Below are positions 23,331 through 31,560 of a stretch of 35,562 bases of DNA, in pieces. Numbering within the stretch: the stretch's first letter is position 1; each line of letters opens with the position of its first letter. The stretch is from Polyangiaceae bacterium (lineage in GTDB: Bacteria; Myxococcota_A; Polyangia; Polyangiales; Polyangiaceae). The notes beneath the pieces are model-generated. The model ran no database searches, had not been told where the DNA came from, and worked only from the letters and a program-made list of their open reading frames with translations. A program made the position numbers and the translations under genes. The stretch is from positions 1 to 35,562 of the forward strand of contig JAFGIS010000240.1 in assembly GCA_016929495.1 (NCBI GenBank), given 5' to 3'.

Positions 23331-24956
23331 ATGTTCAAGGCCATCTATCACTGGATCGATCGCAACATCCTAGCCATCGGACGCGAAATGCGGCTCAGCT
23401 ATCTGCCGCCGCTGATGGTCTACATGGCGGCCGGGATCTCCGGCCTCACCGCGATTGTGGGCACGTTCTTCGTCAAGGACTACCTCGGCCTGTCCGCCCA
23501 GTACCTGGCAGCGCTCGGCTTTTGGGTGACCATCCCGTGGAACCTGAAGATGCCGATCGGGCACCTGGTCGACCTCATCTGGCGCCGCAAGGGCCTGCTC
23601 GTCTACTTCGGTGCAGGACTGATCGCCGTGAGCCTGCTCATCATGGTCGGGCTGGTCGGCGACCGCAGCGCCATGACGGCCTTCATGCCTGCCGAAACCT
23701 GGTACGTGCTGAGCGCCGTGCTGGCGCCCGTGGGCTACGTCGTCCAGGATGCCGTTGCGGATGCCATGACGGTCGAGGCGGTTCCCCGCGCGGACGCGCA
23801 GGGCCGTGCGCTCAGCGCCGAGGAGCGCAAGCCGATGCACACGACCGTGCAGACGCTGGGGCGCGTCGCCATCATCGGAGGCAGTGTTCTGATCGCTGTC
23901 ATCAACCTCGTGATGTTCTCGGGCGTCGAGCAGCTCCCGAAGCCGGAGGTCGTACGCATCTACCGCAACGTCTACCTCATGGCGCTGGCGATCCCCGTGA
24001 TATCCGTCGCCGGCGTCGTGCTGGCCTCGGTGCTCAACGTCCGCGAGAGAAAGCGGCTCGTGGCTCAGGGAGTGGAGCGCGCGCAACTCGCGGAGATGAT
24101 GCTCGATCGTACCGAGAAGACTCCGCCGAATTGGTGGATCCTCGGGGGCGGCATGGCCTTCGTCGCGTTCACGCTCGTGCTCGGGCTGGTCGACATCCCC
24201 TACAACCAGGAGATCATCTTCGCGGGGTCGCTCGCCATTCTCGCTTTCCTCATCCACAAGCTCACCGGCGAGCTCGAGCCCGAGGCCCGAGCGACGCTGA
24301 TCGGCACGGCCGTCGTCATCTTCGCGTTTCGTGCGATACCCTCAGCAGGTCCCGGTGCGACCTGGTGGATGATCGACCAGCTCGGCTTCGACGAGCACTT
24401 CCAGTCGCAGTTGTCGCTCATCGGGAGCGGCCTGACCCTGGCGGGGCTGTTCATCTTCCGCCGCTTCATGGCGGAGCGGTCGATCACGCACGTGGTCTTG
24501 GTCCTGACGGTTTGCGAGTTCCTGCTCGCCTTGCCCATCACCGGGATGTACTACGGTCTGCACCAGTGGACGGCGGCGCACACCGGCGGCGTGGTCGATG
24601 CGCGGTTCATCGCGATCGTCGATACCACGCTCGAATCGCCGCTCGGACAGGTGTCGATGGTGCCGATGCTCGCCTGGATCGCGAACAGCGCGCCCTCTCG
24701 ACTCAAGGCCACCTACTTCGCGGTCATGGCGTCGTTCGCCAACCTCTCGCTGTCACTCGCGCAGCTCGGTACCAAGTACCTGAACCAGGTGTTCGTGGTC
24801 ACGCGCGAGGTAAGGGACCACGCCACGGGCAAGCTCGTCGAGGCTGCCAACTACTCGGAGCTCGGGACGCTGTTCGTCACGCAGCTCGGCCTCATGCTCC
24901 TCTTGCCGCTCGGAGCGATCGCCGTCGTACGGCTCGGCAGGGCCAGAACGATGTAG
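23331..24956 (+). CDS. BT1/FBT-family major facilitator transporter
   Basis: The protein has 541 residues and about 12-13 hydrophobic segments. It resembles the folate-biopterin transporter family (BT1): MVYMAAGISGLTAIVGTFF, FVKDYLGLSAQYLAALGFW, TIPWNLKMPIGHLVDLIWRR, and YVVQDAVADAMTVEAV, which matches the DxxxDA-VE motif of that family. Folate-like substrates are not certain, because many bacterial members are untested. ATG 23331 was chosen because the hydrophilic extension to 23241 is not family-like. It ends 21 bases from the convergent HDOD-GGDEF gene. Confidence 0.8.
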   Translation: MFKAIYHWIDRNILAIGREMRLSYLPPLMVYMAAGISGLTAIVGTFFVKDYLGLSAQYLAALGFWVTIPWNLKMPIGHLVDLIWRRKGLLVYFGAGLIAVSLLIMVGLVGDRSAMTAFMPAETWYVLSAVLAPVGYVVQDAVADAMTVEAVPRADAQGRALSAEERKPMHTTVQTLGRVAIIGGSVLIAVINLVMFSGVEQLPKPEVVRIYRNVYLMALAIPVISVAGVVLASVLNVRERKRLVAQGVERAQLAEMMLDRTEKTPPNWWILGGGMAFVAFTLVLGLVDIPYNQEIIFAGSLAILAFLIHKLTGELEPEARATLIGTAVVIFAFRAIPSAGPGATWWMIDQLGFDEHFQSQLSLIGSGLTLAGLFIFRRFMAERSITHVVLVLTVCEFLLALPITGMYYGLHQWTAAHTGGVVDARFIAIVDTTLESPLGQVSMVPMLAWIANSAPSRLKATYFAVMASFANLSLSLAQLGTKYLNQVFVVTREVRDHATGKLVEAANYSELGTLFVTQLGLMLLLPLGAIAVVRLGRARTM

Positions 24957-24977
24957 CGGCCGGACCAGCCGGGGCGG

Positions 24978-26498
24978 TCAGGCTGCCGGTTGCGGCTTGT
25001 CCGGAGTCGGCGAAGCCTGGCTCTGTTCGTCATCGACGACGACGCGGTTGCGACCGCCTTGCTTGGCGCGGTACAAGCAGGCGTCGGCGCGGCTCACGAT
25101 ACTGGAGAGCGCGTTGCGGCATCCCGGTCCGGTTGCCGTGGCCACACCGAAGCTCGCCGTGACGTGGACCGTCCCGGCCGGAGTCGGAACGGCTTGCTCG
25201 CAGAGGACTCGTCGAAGACGTTCGGCGACCACCAGCGCCCCGCCCGAATCGGTGGCCGGCAGGATGCACAGAAACTCCTCACCGCCGTAGCGCCCAATCA
25301 CGTCGCTCACCCGCAGCGAGTCTTTGAGGCTCCTGCCGACCATGGCCAGGACCGCGTCCCCGGTCTGGTGCCCCCAGGTGTCGTTGACGGCCTTGAAATG
25401 ATCGACGTCGAGCAGCGCGACGCTGAGCGGCTTGGCGTCACGATCCGCTCGCGCCAGATCCCGGCGCAGTGCTTCTTCGAGGGCGCGTCGATTGAGCACC
25501 GAGGTGAGCTCGTCGGTGGACGCGAGCCGCTCGAGCCGGTCGTTGGCTCGCCTCAGCTCCTGCTCGAGCCTCTCCTGGTTGGCGATCGTGTCCTCGAGCG
25601 CACGCACCAGCGATTCGTATTGTGCGTTGAGCTGCACCAGCTCCTCGCGTGCGCGCGAGCGCAGAGCTTCCAGGTCGAGCTGTTCGCCCATGTCCTGATC
25701 CAGCATGGTGCCGAAAGCCGCGACTTCCTGGGGCAAGCTCCCGAGAACGCCTTCGACGGTCTTCGCGTCGAGACCGAGCCGCTGTCCGCCTTGCAGGGCG
25801 CGAGCGCGGTGATACTCGAGGTCGCCCCCCTCGAACACCCCGGCGCAGCGCTCCGCAAGCCAGGCTGCAGCCATACTGCGTTCGCTCGGAGGATCGGCGT
25901 CGTGGTGGTGCAGGAGCGCTTCGGTGATGTTGTCCGCGAGTCCATAGTCGCGGGCGAGATCGGCCCCGCGTTGCGGGTGCGGCAGCAGGCCTGCCGCGCG
26001 CTCGCGAGTGACCCGCCACGTCGCAGGCGACGCGCCAATCTGTTGCGCCAGCTCGATCTGGTCACCCGGCGCGACCAGCAAGCCAACGTCGAGAAACAGG
26101 CCCGTCGTGAACAGCAGATCCGCATCCACGCCACGCAACGCCCGTCCTATGTGGCGCGCGGCTATGGCGCGTCGAACACAGTTGGCGAGCAGGAGCGTGG
26201 CGCCAGGGCTTCGACCTGCGAAGCCGGCCACGACCAGGCTGAGCGCGATGTTGCGCAGCCCGCGCAGGCCGAGCAAGCTCGCCGCCTGGACCACGTCGTC
26301 CACACGGCGGCGCAGCCCCATCAGCGGGCTGTTCACGAAGGCCAGGACGCGCAGCGCGAAGATCGGGTCAGCCGCAGCGAGCTTTCCGAGCTCCGCGACG
26401 CTTACGTCTTCCCGTAGCGCGGCTTGGACGATTTGGGTTGCGGCCACGCTCACCGGGGTGGCGCGTCGTGTGGGGCATTTCTTGGCGGCGGCGATCAT
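24978..26498 (-). CDS. HDOD-GGDEF protein (predicted diguanylate cyclase)
   Basis: The 506-residue cytoplasmic protein joins an HDOD domain (about 18-215; SVAELGKLAAADPIFALRVL, FVNSPLMGL, LHHHD) to a C-terminal GGDEF domain. A coiled coil (about 275-325, Glu/Arg/Leu rich) links them. The GGDEF part has DELTSVLNRRALEEAL, DVDHFKAVNDTWGH, the active-site GGEEF (about 405) and, five residues before it, RVSD, a product-feedback RxxD site. It should make a cyclic dinucleotide, most simply c-di-GMP; some myxobacterial and related GGDEF enzymes also make cGAMP. The signal sensed by HDOD is unknown. ATG 26498 starts 20 residues before the HDOD core. Confidence 0.92.
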   Translation of the reverse strand: MIAAAKKCPTRRATPVSVAATQIVQAALREDVSVAELGKLAAADPIFALRVLAFVNSPLMGLRRRVDDVVQAASLLGLRGLRNIALSLVVAGFAGRSPGATLLLANCVRRAIAARHIGRALRGVDADLLFTTGLFLDVGLLVAPGDQIELAQQIGASPATWRVTRERAAGLLPHPQRGADLARDYGLADNITEALLHHHDADPPSERSMAAAWLAERCAGVFEGGDLEYHRARALQGGQRLGLDAKTVEGVLGSLPQEVAAFGTMLDQDMGEQLDLEALRSRAREELVQLNAQYESLVRALEDTIANQERLEQELRRANDRLERLASTDELTSVLNRRALEEALRRDLARADRDAKPLSVALLDVDHFKAVNDTWGHQTGDAVLAMVGRSLKDSLRVSDVIGRYGGEEFLCILPATDSGGALVVAERLRRVLCEQAVPTPAGTVHVTASFGVATATGPGCRNALSSIVSRADACLYRAKQGGRNRVVVDDEQSQASPTPDKPQPAA

Positions 26499-26836
26499 CG
26501 AGGGCGCGCGAGTACCGAGGGCGTGCCCTCCACTACGGCCGGGTGATTCCAGAATCGAAGGTAGGCGCGCGACGCACGTCCGGAACCGGACTACATGGTG
26601 CGACGGATGCGCCTCCTGGTTTCTGTCAGTTCTGGCTTACATGACTCACCCCCAGGTCAAGGCTTCCTGTCGCACAGCACAGCCCGGGCTGGGCCCCCAA
26701 ACTCCGGGCTGTGCCCGGAGCGGTGGCCCAACGTCGAAGTCTGCGCTCGATCTCGAGCGAGCGACGCGGCGATTCCGAGCGCGATGCGTGACCCGTCTGC
26801 CTCCCTCCCGGTTGCGGCGATGCTATGCTCCCGCCG
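26499..26836. other. Divergent intergenic region
   Basis: This 338-base gap lies between the divergent HDOD-GGDEF and Uma2 genes. I see no gene. Apart from the hairpin at 26702-26720 nothing stands out, and no promoter could be called with confidence. Confidence 0.4.
26702..26720. repeat. Perfect 8-bp hairpin
   Basis: CTCCGGGC and GCCCGGAG flank a TGT loop. It lies about 115 bases upstream of the Uma2 gene and about 200 bases upstream of the HDOD-GGDEF start, so it does not follow a gene end. It could be a 5'-UTR structure or a binding site. Confidence 0.4.
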
Positions 26837-27430
26837 ATGTCTTCCGCCTCCTTCTCGTCGAGGCTCGGCCGGCCGGCCACGTATGCCGACCTGGAAGCAT
26901 TGCCGGAAGGGGTCAAAGGGGAAATCATAGACGGCGAGCTATACACGCAGCCAAGGCCTCGCGCGCGCCACGCCCTCGCTGGCACGACCATCGCGAGCGA
27001 GATCCAAGGCCCGTACCGATTGGGCCGAAACGGCCCCGGAGGATGGTGGATCCTCCTGGAACCGGGCATCGAGCTGCCCGGCTCTCCCGAGTTCGCGCCC
27101 GACATTGCGGGTTGGCGCCACGGGCGGCTGCCCGAGCTGCCGGACAACGCGTCGATTGCGGTGGTTCCGGACTGGGTGGGCGAGATCCTCTCGCCAACGA
27201 CGCGAGCCTACGACTTCCTGAAAAAGCGGCCCTTCTACGCTCGCATCGGCGTACCTTGGCTTTGGTACGTCGATGTGGAGGCTCGGACCGTCACGGTGAG
27301 CCGTCTGACGGATGGAGCATGGCTTGAGCTTTCGGTGCACGGAGAAGCCGAACACGTGCGGCTCGAGCCGTTTGCAGACATCGAGCTCGACGTGGGGCTC
27401 TGGTGGCCTGGGCCGGCGGAGAAGAAGTAG
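26837..27430 (+). CDS. Uma2-family (DUF820) PD-(D/E)XK nuclease-fold protein
   Basis: The 197-residue protein has the Uma2 layout: ATYADLEALPEGVKGEIIDGEL, ARHALAGTTIASEI, FAPDIAGWR with the metal-binding Asp, WVGEILSPTTRAYDFLKKRPFYARIGVPWLWYVD with the Glu and the conserved Lys region, then short strands to the end. The fold is that of restriction-type endonucleases, but the physiological role of this widespread family is not established. ATG 26837 was preferred over ATG 26825; neither has a good ribosome site. It is followed two bases later by copy 2 of the 36-bp repeat. Confidence 0.88.
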   Translation: MSSASFSSRLGRPATYADLEALPEGVKGEIIDGELYTQPRPRARHALAGTTIASEIQGPYRLGRNGPGGWWILLEPGIELPGSPEFAPDIAGWRHGRLPELPDNASIAVVPDWVGEILSPTTRAYDFLKKRPFYARIGVPWLWYVDVEARTVTVSRLTDGAWLELSVHGEAEHVRLEPFADIELDVGLWWPGPAEKK

Positions 27431-27432
27431 GC

Positions 27433-27468
27433 GGGGGCGGCGAACCCCCCATCGTTTCAGTCGAAACG
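27433..27468 (+). repeat. 36-bp dispersed repeat, copy 2
   Basis: This starts two bases after the Uma2 stop. It reads GGGGGCGGCGAACCCCCC and then ATCGTTTCAGTCGAAACG. Two hairpins can form: GGGGG/CCCCC and CGTTTC/GAAACG with a 4-base loop. It matches copy 1 (23260-23295) at 31 of 36 positions. It could also act as the Uma2 terminator. It sits at the point where the pectate lyase gene loses its 5' end. Confidence 0.75.
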
Positions 27469-27486
27469 ACGCGCTACCCGCGCTGA

Positions 27487-28584
27487 GTCAGCAGCCGCAG
27501 CAGCCGCACGGCGGGCGCCACGGGCGGGACGAGCAGTGGCGGCAGCTCGACCGGCGGCGCGGCCACGGGCGGAACGAGCTCGACGAGCGACGAGTTCTGG
27601 ATCTCGCCCTCGGGCGACGACGACAATCCAGGGACGAAAGAGTCCCCGATGTTTACGTTTTGTGACACCGCCGCCAAGGTGGGAGCCTGCTACGAGCTCT
27701 GTCCGAGTGGCGGCAGTTGCCGGGGTGGCACCATCTGGGTCATGGCGGGCACGTACAGGTACTCGGCAACGCAGAAGACCGGTTCATCCATGACGGGCTC
27801 CCCGTCGGCCCCGCTCAACGTGTTCGCAGAATCCGGCGCGGCCCCGGTCTTCGATTCCACGGGCATGGCCGTGGATTCGGACAACCGGGGCCTACAGATC
27901 GCCGTCACCTACTGGCATCTCAAGGGGCTCACGGTCACCAAGGCCGGCGATACCGGCTTCCTGGTCATGGGCGCCAACATCACCGTCGAGCAATGTGTCG
28001 CACATCACAACGCGGACGCAGGGATCGTGATCGGTGTCAACTCGAACCAGTCCGGCAGCGGCGCCGACAACCTGATCCTGAACTGCGATTCGTATCAGAA
28101 CCAGGACAGCGCCAACGGCGGAGAGAATGCCGATGGCTTTGGCATGAAGGAGAACTCGGGGGCAGGCAACGTGTTCCGCGGCTGTCGGGCGTGGGACAAC
28201 GGCGACGATGGCTGGGACCTGTATGCGTGGGCCTCGCCCGTCACCATCGACAACTGCTGGGCCATGTCCCAATCCAAGACTACCGGCGGCAGCAACAGCG
28301 ATGGGAACGGCTTCAAGCTCGGGGGCGACGACGTCAGCGCGAAGCATGTCCTCAGCAATCTCTACTCGACCGACAACGCCTACGGGTCGAGCAAGCGCGG
28401 GTTCACCAACAACAGCAATCCCGCCTCGATGTCCTGCAGCAACTGCGCCTCCTGGGCCAATGGCGCCTCGGACAATGGGATCTCCGGGATCGGCACCAGC
28501 GCTCCGGGCAGTGCCACAGCGGCCAAGATGATCGCCGCCCAGCGCAACGCCGATGGCAGTCTACCTTCTATTAGCTCGCTGTAG
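27487..28584 (+). pseudogene. PL9 pectate lyase, 5'-truncated
   Basis: The right-handed beta-helix lyase domain cleaves polygalacturonate by beta-elimination. Counting from ATG 27649 (311 residues), Asp162 (ADGFG), Asp186, Asp187 and Asp190 (DNGDDGWD) match the four calcium ligands of Dickeya Pel9A in exact spacing, and Lys223 (NGFKLGG) fits its catalytic lysine. The frame is open upstream of that ATG and encodes a Gly/Ser/Thr linker plus the conserved start of the domain (DEFWISPSGDDDNPGT). It stops at TGA 27484-27486, however, and no ATG, GTG, TTG or CTG codon lies between the TGA and 27649. The signal peptide is therefore missing, and any protein from ATG 27649 would lack the first domain strand and stay in the cytoplasm. 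The C terminus (ADGSLPSISSL) is near normal. Confidence 0.85.
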
Positions 28585-28947
28585 CGCCCTGTCTGCAGCC
28601 CCGGCATGCATCGGTGATCCGTCCAACGGCCATCCCGATGCGCGCGAACTGAACTGTTACAGTTCTGGTATCAGACGAGGGGTCGACGGTTCGCAGACAG
28701 GTGACGAGGGGCCACGGGGCGTTCGGCCGTAGCGCCCGCCGCGCGACCCTGATCCGACCTAGGTTCTCTGTCTCGGCGATAGGGCACGGGGTGGATATGT
28801 GGGGCCGTGTACCTACCGGGCTGCGGCAGGTCGACAAGCCGGCGCTGGTGTGGTCGTGCCGATCGGACGGACCAGATGACGCAGAACTGCTCCCACGCTA
28901 GTATGGGAAATCGGCTGGGACTTGCGCGCCACCCAGCGGTAGTCCCC
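28585..28947 (+). other. Upstream region of the second kinase gene
   Basis: This 363-base gap contains no gene-like frame other than the in-frame extension of the kinase to 28807. It holds one clear palindrome (28651-28665) and otherwise nothing recognisable. It should contain the promoter of the kinase operon, but I cannot place it. Confidence 0.4.
28651..28665. promoter_or_regulatory. Palindromic candidate operator
   Basis: GAACTG-TTA-CAGTTC is a perfect 6-bp inverted repeat in a locally AT-richer stretch, 283 bases before the kinase ATG and 67 bases after the pectate lyase stop. It could be a repressor site or a small terminator for the lyase. It does not match the LexA box GAAC-N4-GTTC, because its spacer is seven bases. 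Confidence 0.3.
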
Positions 28948-30486
28948 ATGACGCAGACGCTTGCATCGACAACGCCTGCTGCGCCCCGCATCGTCGGGAG
29001 GTACGCTCTGTACGACGCCATTGCCAGTGGCGGCATGGCGTCCGTTCATCTGGGGCGACTGATCGGGCCTGCGGGTTTCTCGCGTACGGTTGCCATCAAG
29101 CGTCTGCACGAGAACTACGCGAAAGACCCGGAATTCGTGGCCATGCTTCTCGATGAGGCGCGGCTCGCTGCGCGCATCAATCATCCCAACGTCGTGTCGA
29201 CGCTCGACGTCGTGGCCAGTGGGCCTGAGCTGCTGGTCGTCATGGAGTACATCGCAGGGGAATCGTTGGCGGCACTGATCCGCACCTGCCGCGAGGCCGG
29301 GCATCCGCCGCCGATCCCGGTGGTCGTAGACATCGCCATCGGCATGCTCAGGGGCCTGCACGCGGCGCACGAGGCCACCGGCGAGGGCGGCCAGCCATTG
29401 AACATCGTCCATCGCGACGTTTCCCCGCAGAACGTGCTGGTCGGGTCCGACGGAGTGACACGCGTCGTCGACTTCGGCGTGGCCAAGGCCGCCGGCCGCA
29501 CGCAGCAGACCCAGTCCGGTGCGATCAAAGGAAAACCGGGCTACATGGCACCCGAGCAGGTGATGGGCGCGCCCGCAACGCGAGCCGTCGATACCTACTC
29601 GGCATCGGTCGTGCTCTGGGAGGCGCTGACGTGCGAACGACTGTTCATGGGCGACACGGACGCGACGACCGTCTACCACGTGCTGAAGAACCGAGTCCCG
29701 GCTCCGAGCTTCATTCGATCCGAGATCCCACCGGCGCTCGATGCCGTCGTCGTGCGTGGGTTGAGGGGCGACCCGAGCGCGCGTTGGGGAAACGCCAAGG
29801 CGATGGCAGACGCGCTCGAGGCCACGGCAAAACCCGTCGCCCGGAGCTCGGTGGCCAACTGGGTCACCCAAACGGTCCCCGACACTATCTGCCGGCGGCA
29901 GGCGCTGGTTTCGGCGGTCGAAAGCTCCGTGATACCCGTTCGGTCCCTCATGCTACCCGCGCGGGCGCTGCTCGACGCTTCGCGCGGCGACGAGGCATCG
30001 GCCGCGGCCACCGCAGCGGCGTCGGGCATCGTCACCACGGGATCGCCGGAGGGGGGATCGCCGTGGACCGGCACTCGACTGAAGGGCACGCCGACTCCGA
30101 TTTCACAGCCCGTGTTGCAGGCGCCGCGTCGGGCGATCCGGAAACCGCTCTGGCTGTTGCTGGCCGTGGCCGCTGCCGCGGGCGTGGCAGCTCTGATCTG
30201 GACGCGGGTCCGAGTCGTTCCTGAGCCAACCGCGGTGACGCCCGCAACGGCAGAGACGCGGGCAACGAGCCCCAGCGCGATTTCTCGGCCGGCACCGTCG
30301 ATGCCGCCCGAGCCATCCGCAGTCCCAGCGGCCGAGCCGGCCCAACCTCAGCGCCCGGTTGTTTCGGCGACCTCTTCGGCCGCCCCGAGGGCCAAAGAAG
30401 CGCGCAGGCTCGCGACACCGGTCGTGAAGGCCACGCCCATGCGACCGAAAGCCAAGCTCGCTGATCGCATCTACCGGCGTGACTAG
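28948..30486 (+). CDS. Transmembrane Ser/Thr protein kinase (Hanks type)
   Basis: The protein has 512 residues from ATG 28948; ATG 28903 in frame is possible. The kinase domain (about 18-300) is complete: IASGGMASVHLG, Lys51 (VAIKRL), Glu70 (DEARL), HRD at 155-157, Asn in DVSPQNV, DFG at 175-177, APE at 201-203. It closely resembles the kinase at 20530, probably by ancient duplication. One membrane helix lies at about 400-420 after a linker. The outer part of about 90 residues is Pro/Ala/Arg-rich and ends basic (AKLADRIYRRD), without the two-cysteine motif of the other kinase. It is followed after 25 bases by a TPR-like protein gene, a pairing I recognise from myxobacteria, suggesting one operon. 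Confidence 0.92.
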   Translation: MTQTLASTTPAAPRIVGRYALYDAIASGGMASVHLGRLIGPAGFSRTVAIKRLHENYAKDPEFVAMLLDEARLAARINHPNVVSTLDVVASGPELLVVMEYIAGESLAALIRTCREAGHPPPIPVVVDIAIGMLRGLHAAHEATGEGGQPLNIVHRDVSPQNVLVGSDGVTRVVDFGVAKAAGRTQQTQSGAIKGKPGYMAPEQVMGAPATRAVDTYSASVVLWEALTCERLFMGDTDATTVYHVLKNRVPAPSFIRSEIPPALDAVVVRGLRGDPSARWGNAKAMADALEATAKPVARSSVANWVTQTVPDTICRRQALVSAVESSVIPVRSLMLPARALLDASRGDEASAAATAAASGIVTTGSPEGGSPWTGTRLKGTPTPISQPVLQAPRRAIRKPLWLLLAVAAAAGVAALIWTRVRVVPEPTAVTPATAETRATSPSAISRPAPSMPPEPSAVPAAEPAQPQRPVVSATSSAAPRAKEARRLATPVVKATPMRPKAKLADRIYRRD

Positions 30487-30511
30487 CCCGTGGTAGGGGC
30501 TTGATGAACGC

Positions 30512-31549
30512 ATGACGGTTCCCATGATTCCTTCTTCTGTTCGACCCAGCCTGATCGCGATCGCTCTGGCGATCCTCTGCATCGGCCTGGGGCGCCCTGC
30601 GCTCGGCGCCGAAGCCGAAGCCGAAGTGCTGTTCGCACGTGGACTCCAGAGCATGCGCCGTGGAGAGTTCCAGGCCGCCTGTCCCGCTCTGGCCGAGAGC
30701 TACGAGCTCGAACCACTGCCGGGAGTGATGTTCACCTTGGCGGAGTGCGAGGCGGCCTGGGGCAAGCTGGCCACGGCTATCCGTCACTACGAGTCATTTC
30801 TCAGCGAGCTGCCCTCGATGGCCCCGGACCGCCGAGAGACTTTCGACGAGCGACGGCGCCTGGCGCTAGAGAAACTGACGGCACTGGGCGCCATCGTCCC
30901 GATGATCACGATCGAAGTCGCGCGCGAAGCACCGCCGAAGCTGGTAGTCAAGCTGGACGACGCGACCGTCACGTCGTCCTCCTTTGGTGTGGGCAGGCCG
31001 GTGGATCCGGGCGACTACGTCGTGACCGCGGAAGTTGCGGGGCAGAAGCCCTGGAAGCGCCAGCTCACGGTGGCCGAGCGCGAGCACGCGCGCATCGAGG
31101 TGCCGTGGCCCCTGCATCCCGCCGCGCGGGAGCCGCCTGCCCGCCCGCCGTCCCGCAAGCCCGTCGTCGCGCAGCGCACGCCCCCCGACGGTTCTGACCG
31201 GTCGCTGACGACATGGAAGTACGTTGCAGGCGGCATCGGCGTTGCGGGGCTGGCCACTTCGATGGTGGCCGGTGCCATAGCGCTCGGAAAGAAGAGCGTG
31301 ATCGAGGAGAATTGTCCGGACGATCTGTGCAACACCGTCGGGCGCCGGGCGGTAACCTCGGGGCAACGGGCCGCGTTGGTGAGCACGGTGAGCTTCGCGG
31401 TGGGACTGGCCGGCGCCGCGGGCTTCGTCGCCCTTGCCGTTTTCTTCCAGCCCGCGAGCACCGAACGGCAGGCGCTCTCCCGGGTCAGGTATGCTACGCC
31501 CGCGGGACCGCTCGGCGAGGCCGGGATCACGCTGGCGGGTTCCTTCTGA
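30512..31549 (+). CDS. Exported TPR-like protein with two C-terminal membrane segments
   Basis: The protein has 345 residues. A signal peptide (LIAIALAILCIGLGRPALGA) precedes TPR-like helices (EVLFARGLQSMRRGEFQAAC, GVMFTLAECEAAWGKLATAI). A beta-rich stretch (PPKLVVKLDDATV, DPGDYVVTAEVAGQKPWKRQ) resembles PEGA-type surface modules, and a Pro/Arg linker follows. Two hydrophobic segments (about 232-255 and 285-310) flank a short loop with two cysteines (ENCPDDLC). It is probably anchored in the envelope and linked to the kinase upstream by operon position. Its function is unknown. ATG 30512 was chosen with GTAGGGG about 17 bases upstream, a weak site; ATG 30524 is an alternative. Confidence 0.8.
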   Translation: MTVPMIPSSVRPSLIAIALAILCIGLGRPALGAEAEAEVLFARGLQSMRRGEFQAACPALAESYELEPLPGVMFTLAECEAAWGKLATAIRHYESFLSELPSMAPDRRETFDERRRLALEKLTALGAIVPMITIEVAREAPPKLVVKLDDATVTSSSFGVGRPVDPGDYVVTAEVAGQKPWKRQLTVAEREHARIEVPWPLHPAAREPPARPPSRKPVVAQRTPPDGSDRSLTTWKYVAGGIGVAGLATSMVAGAIALGKKSVIEENCPDDLCNTVGRRAVTSGQRAALVSTVSFAVGLAGAAGFVALAVFFQPASTERQALSRVRYATPAGPLGEAGITLAGSF

Positions 31550-31560
31550 ACGGCTCTGAC

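Noticed and set aside
23132-25162. A long plus-strand frame (676 codons) across the transporter
   Set aside because: It overlaps the transporter in another frame and has an Arg/His-rich composition without motifs, while the transporter frame gives clean membrane segments.
24990-26417. A 475-codon plus-strand frame opposite the HDOD-GGDEF gene
   Set aside because: It is an antisense shadow; the minus frame carries GGEEF, RxxD and HDOD motifs.
28651-28665. LexA/SOS box
   Set aside because: The half-sites GAAC and GTTC are seven bases apart, whereas the GAAC-N4-GTTC box has four, and no SOS gene follows.
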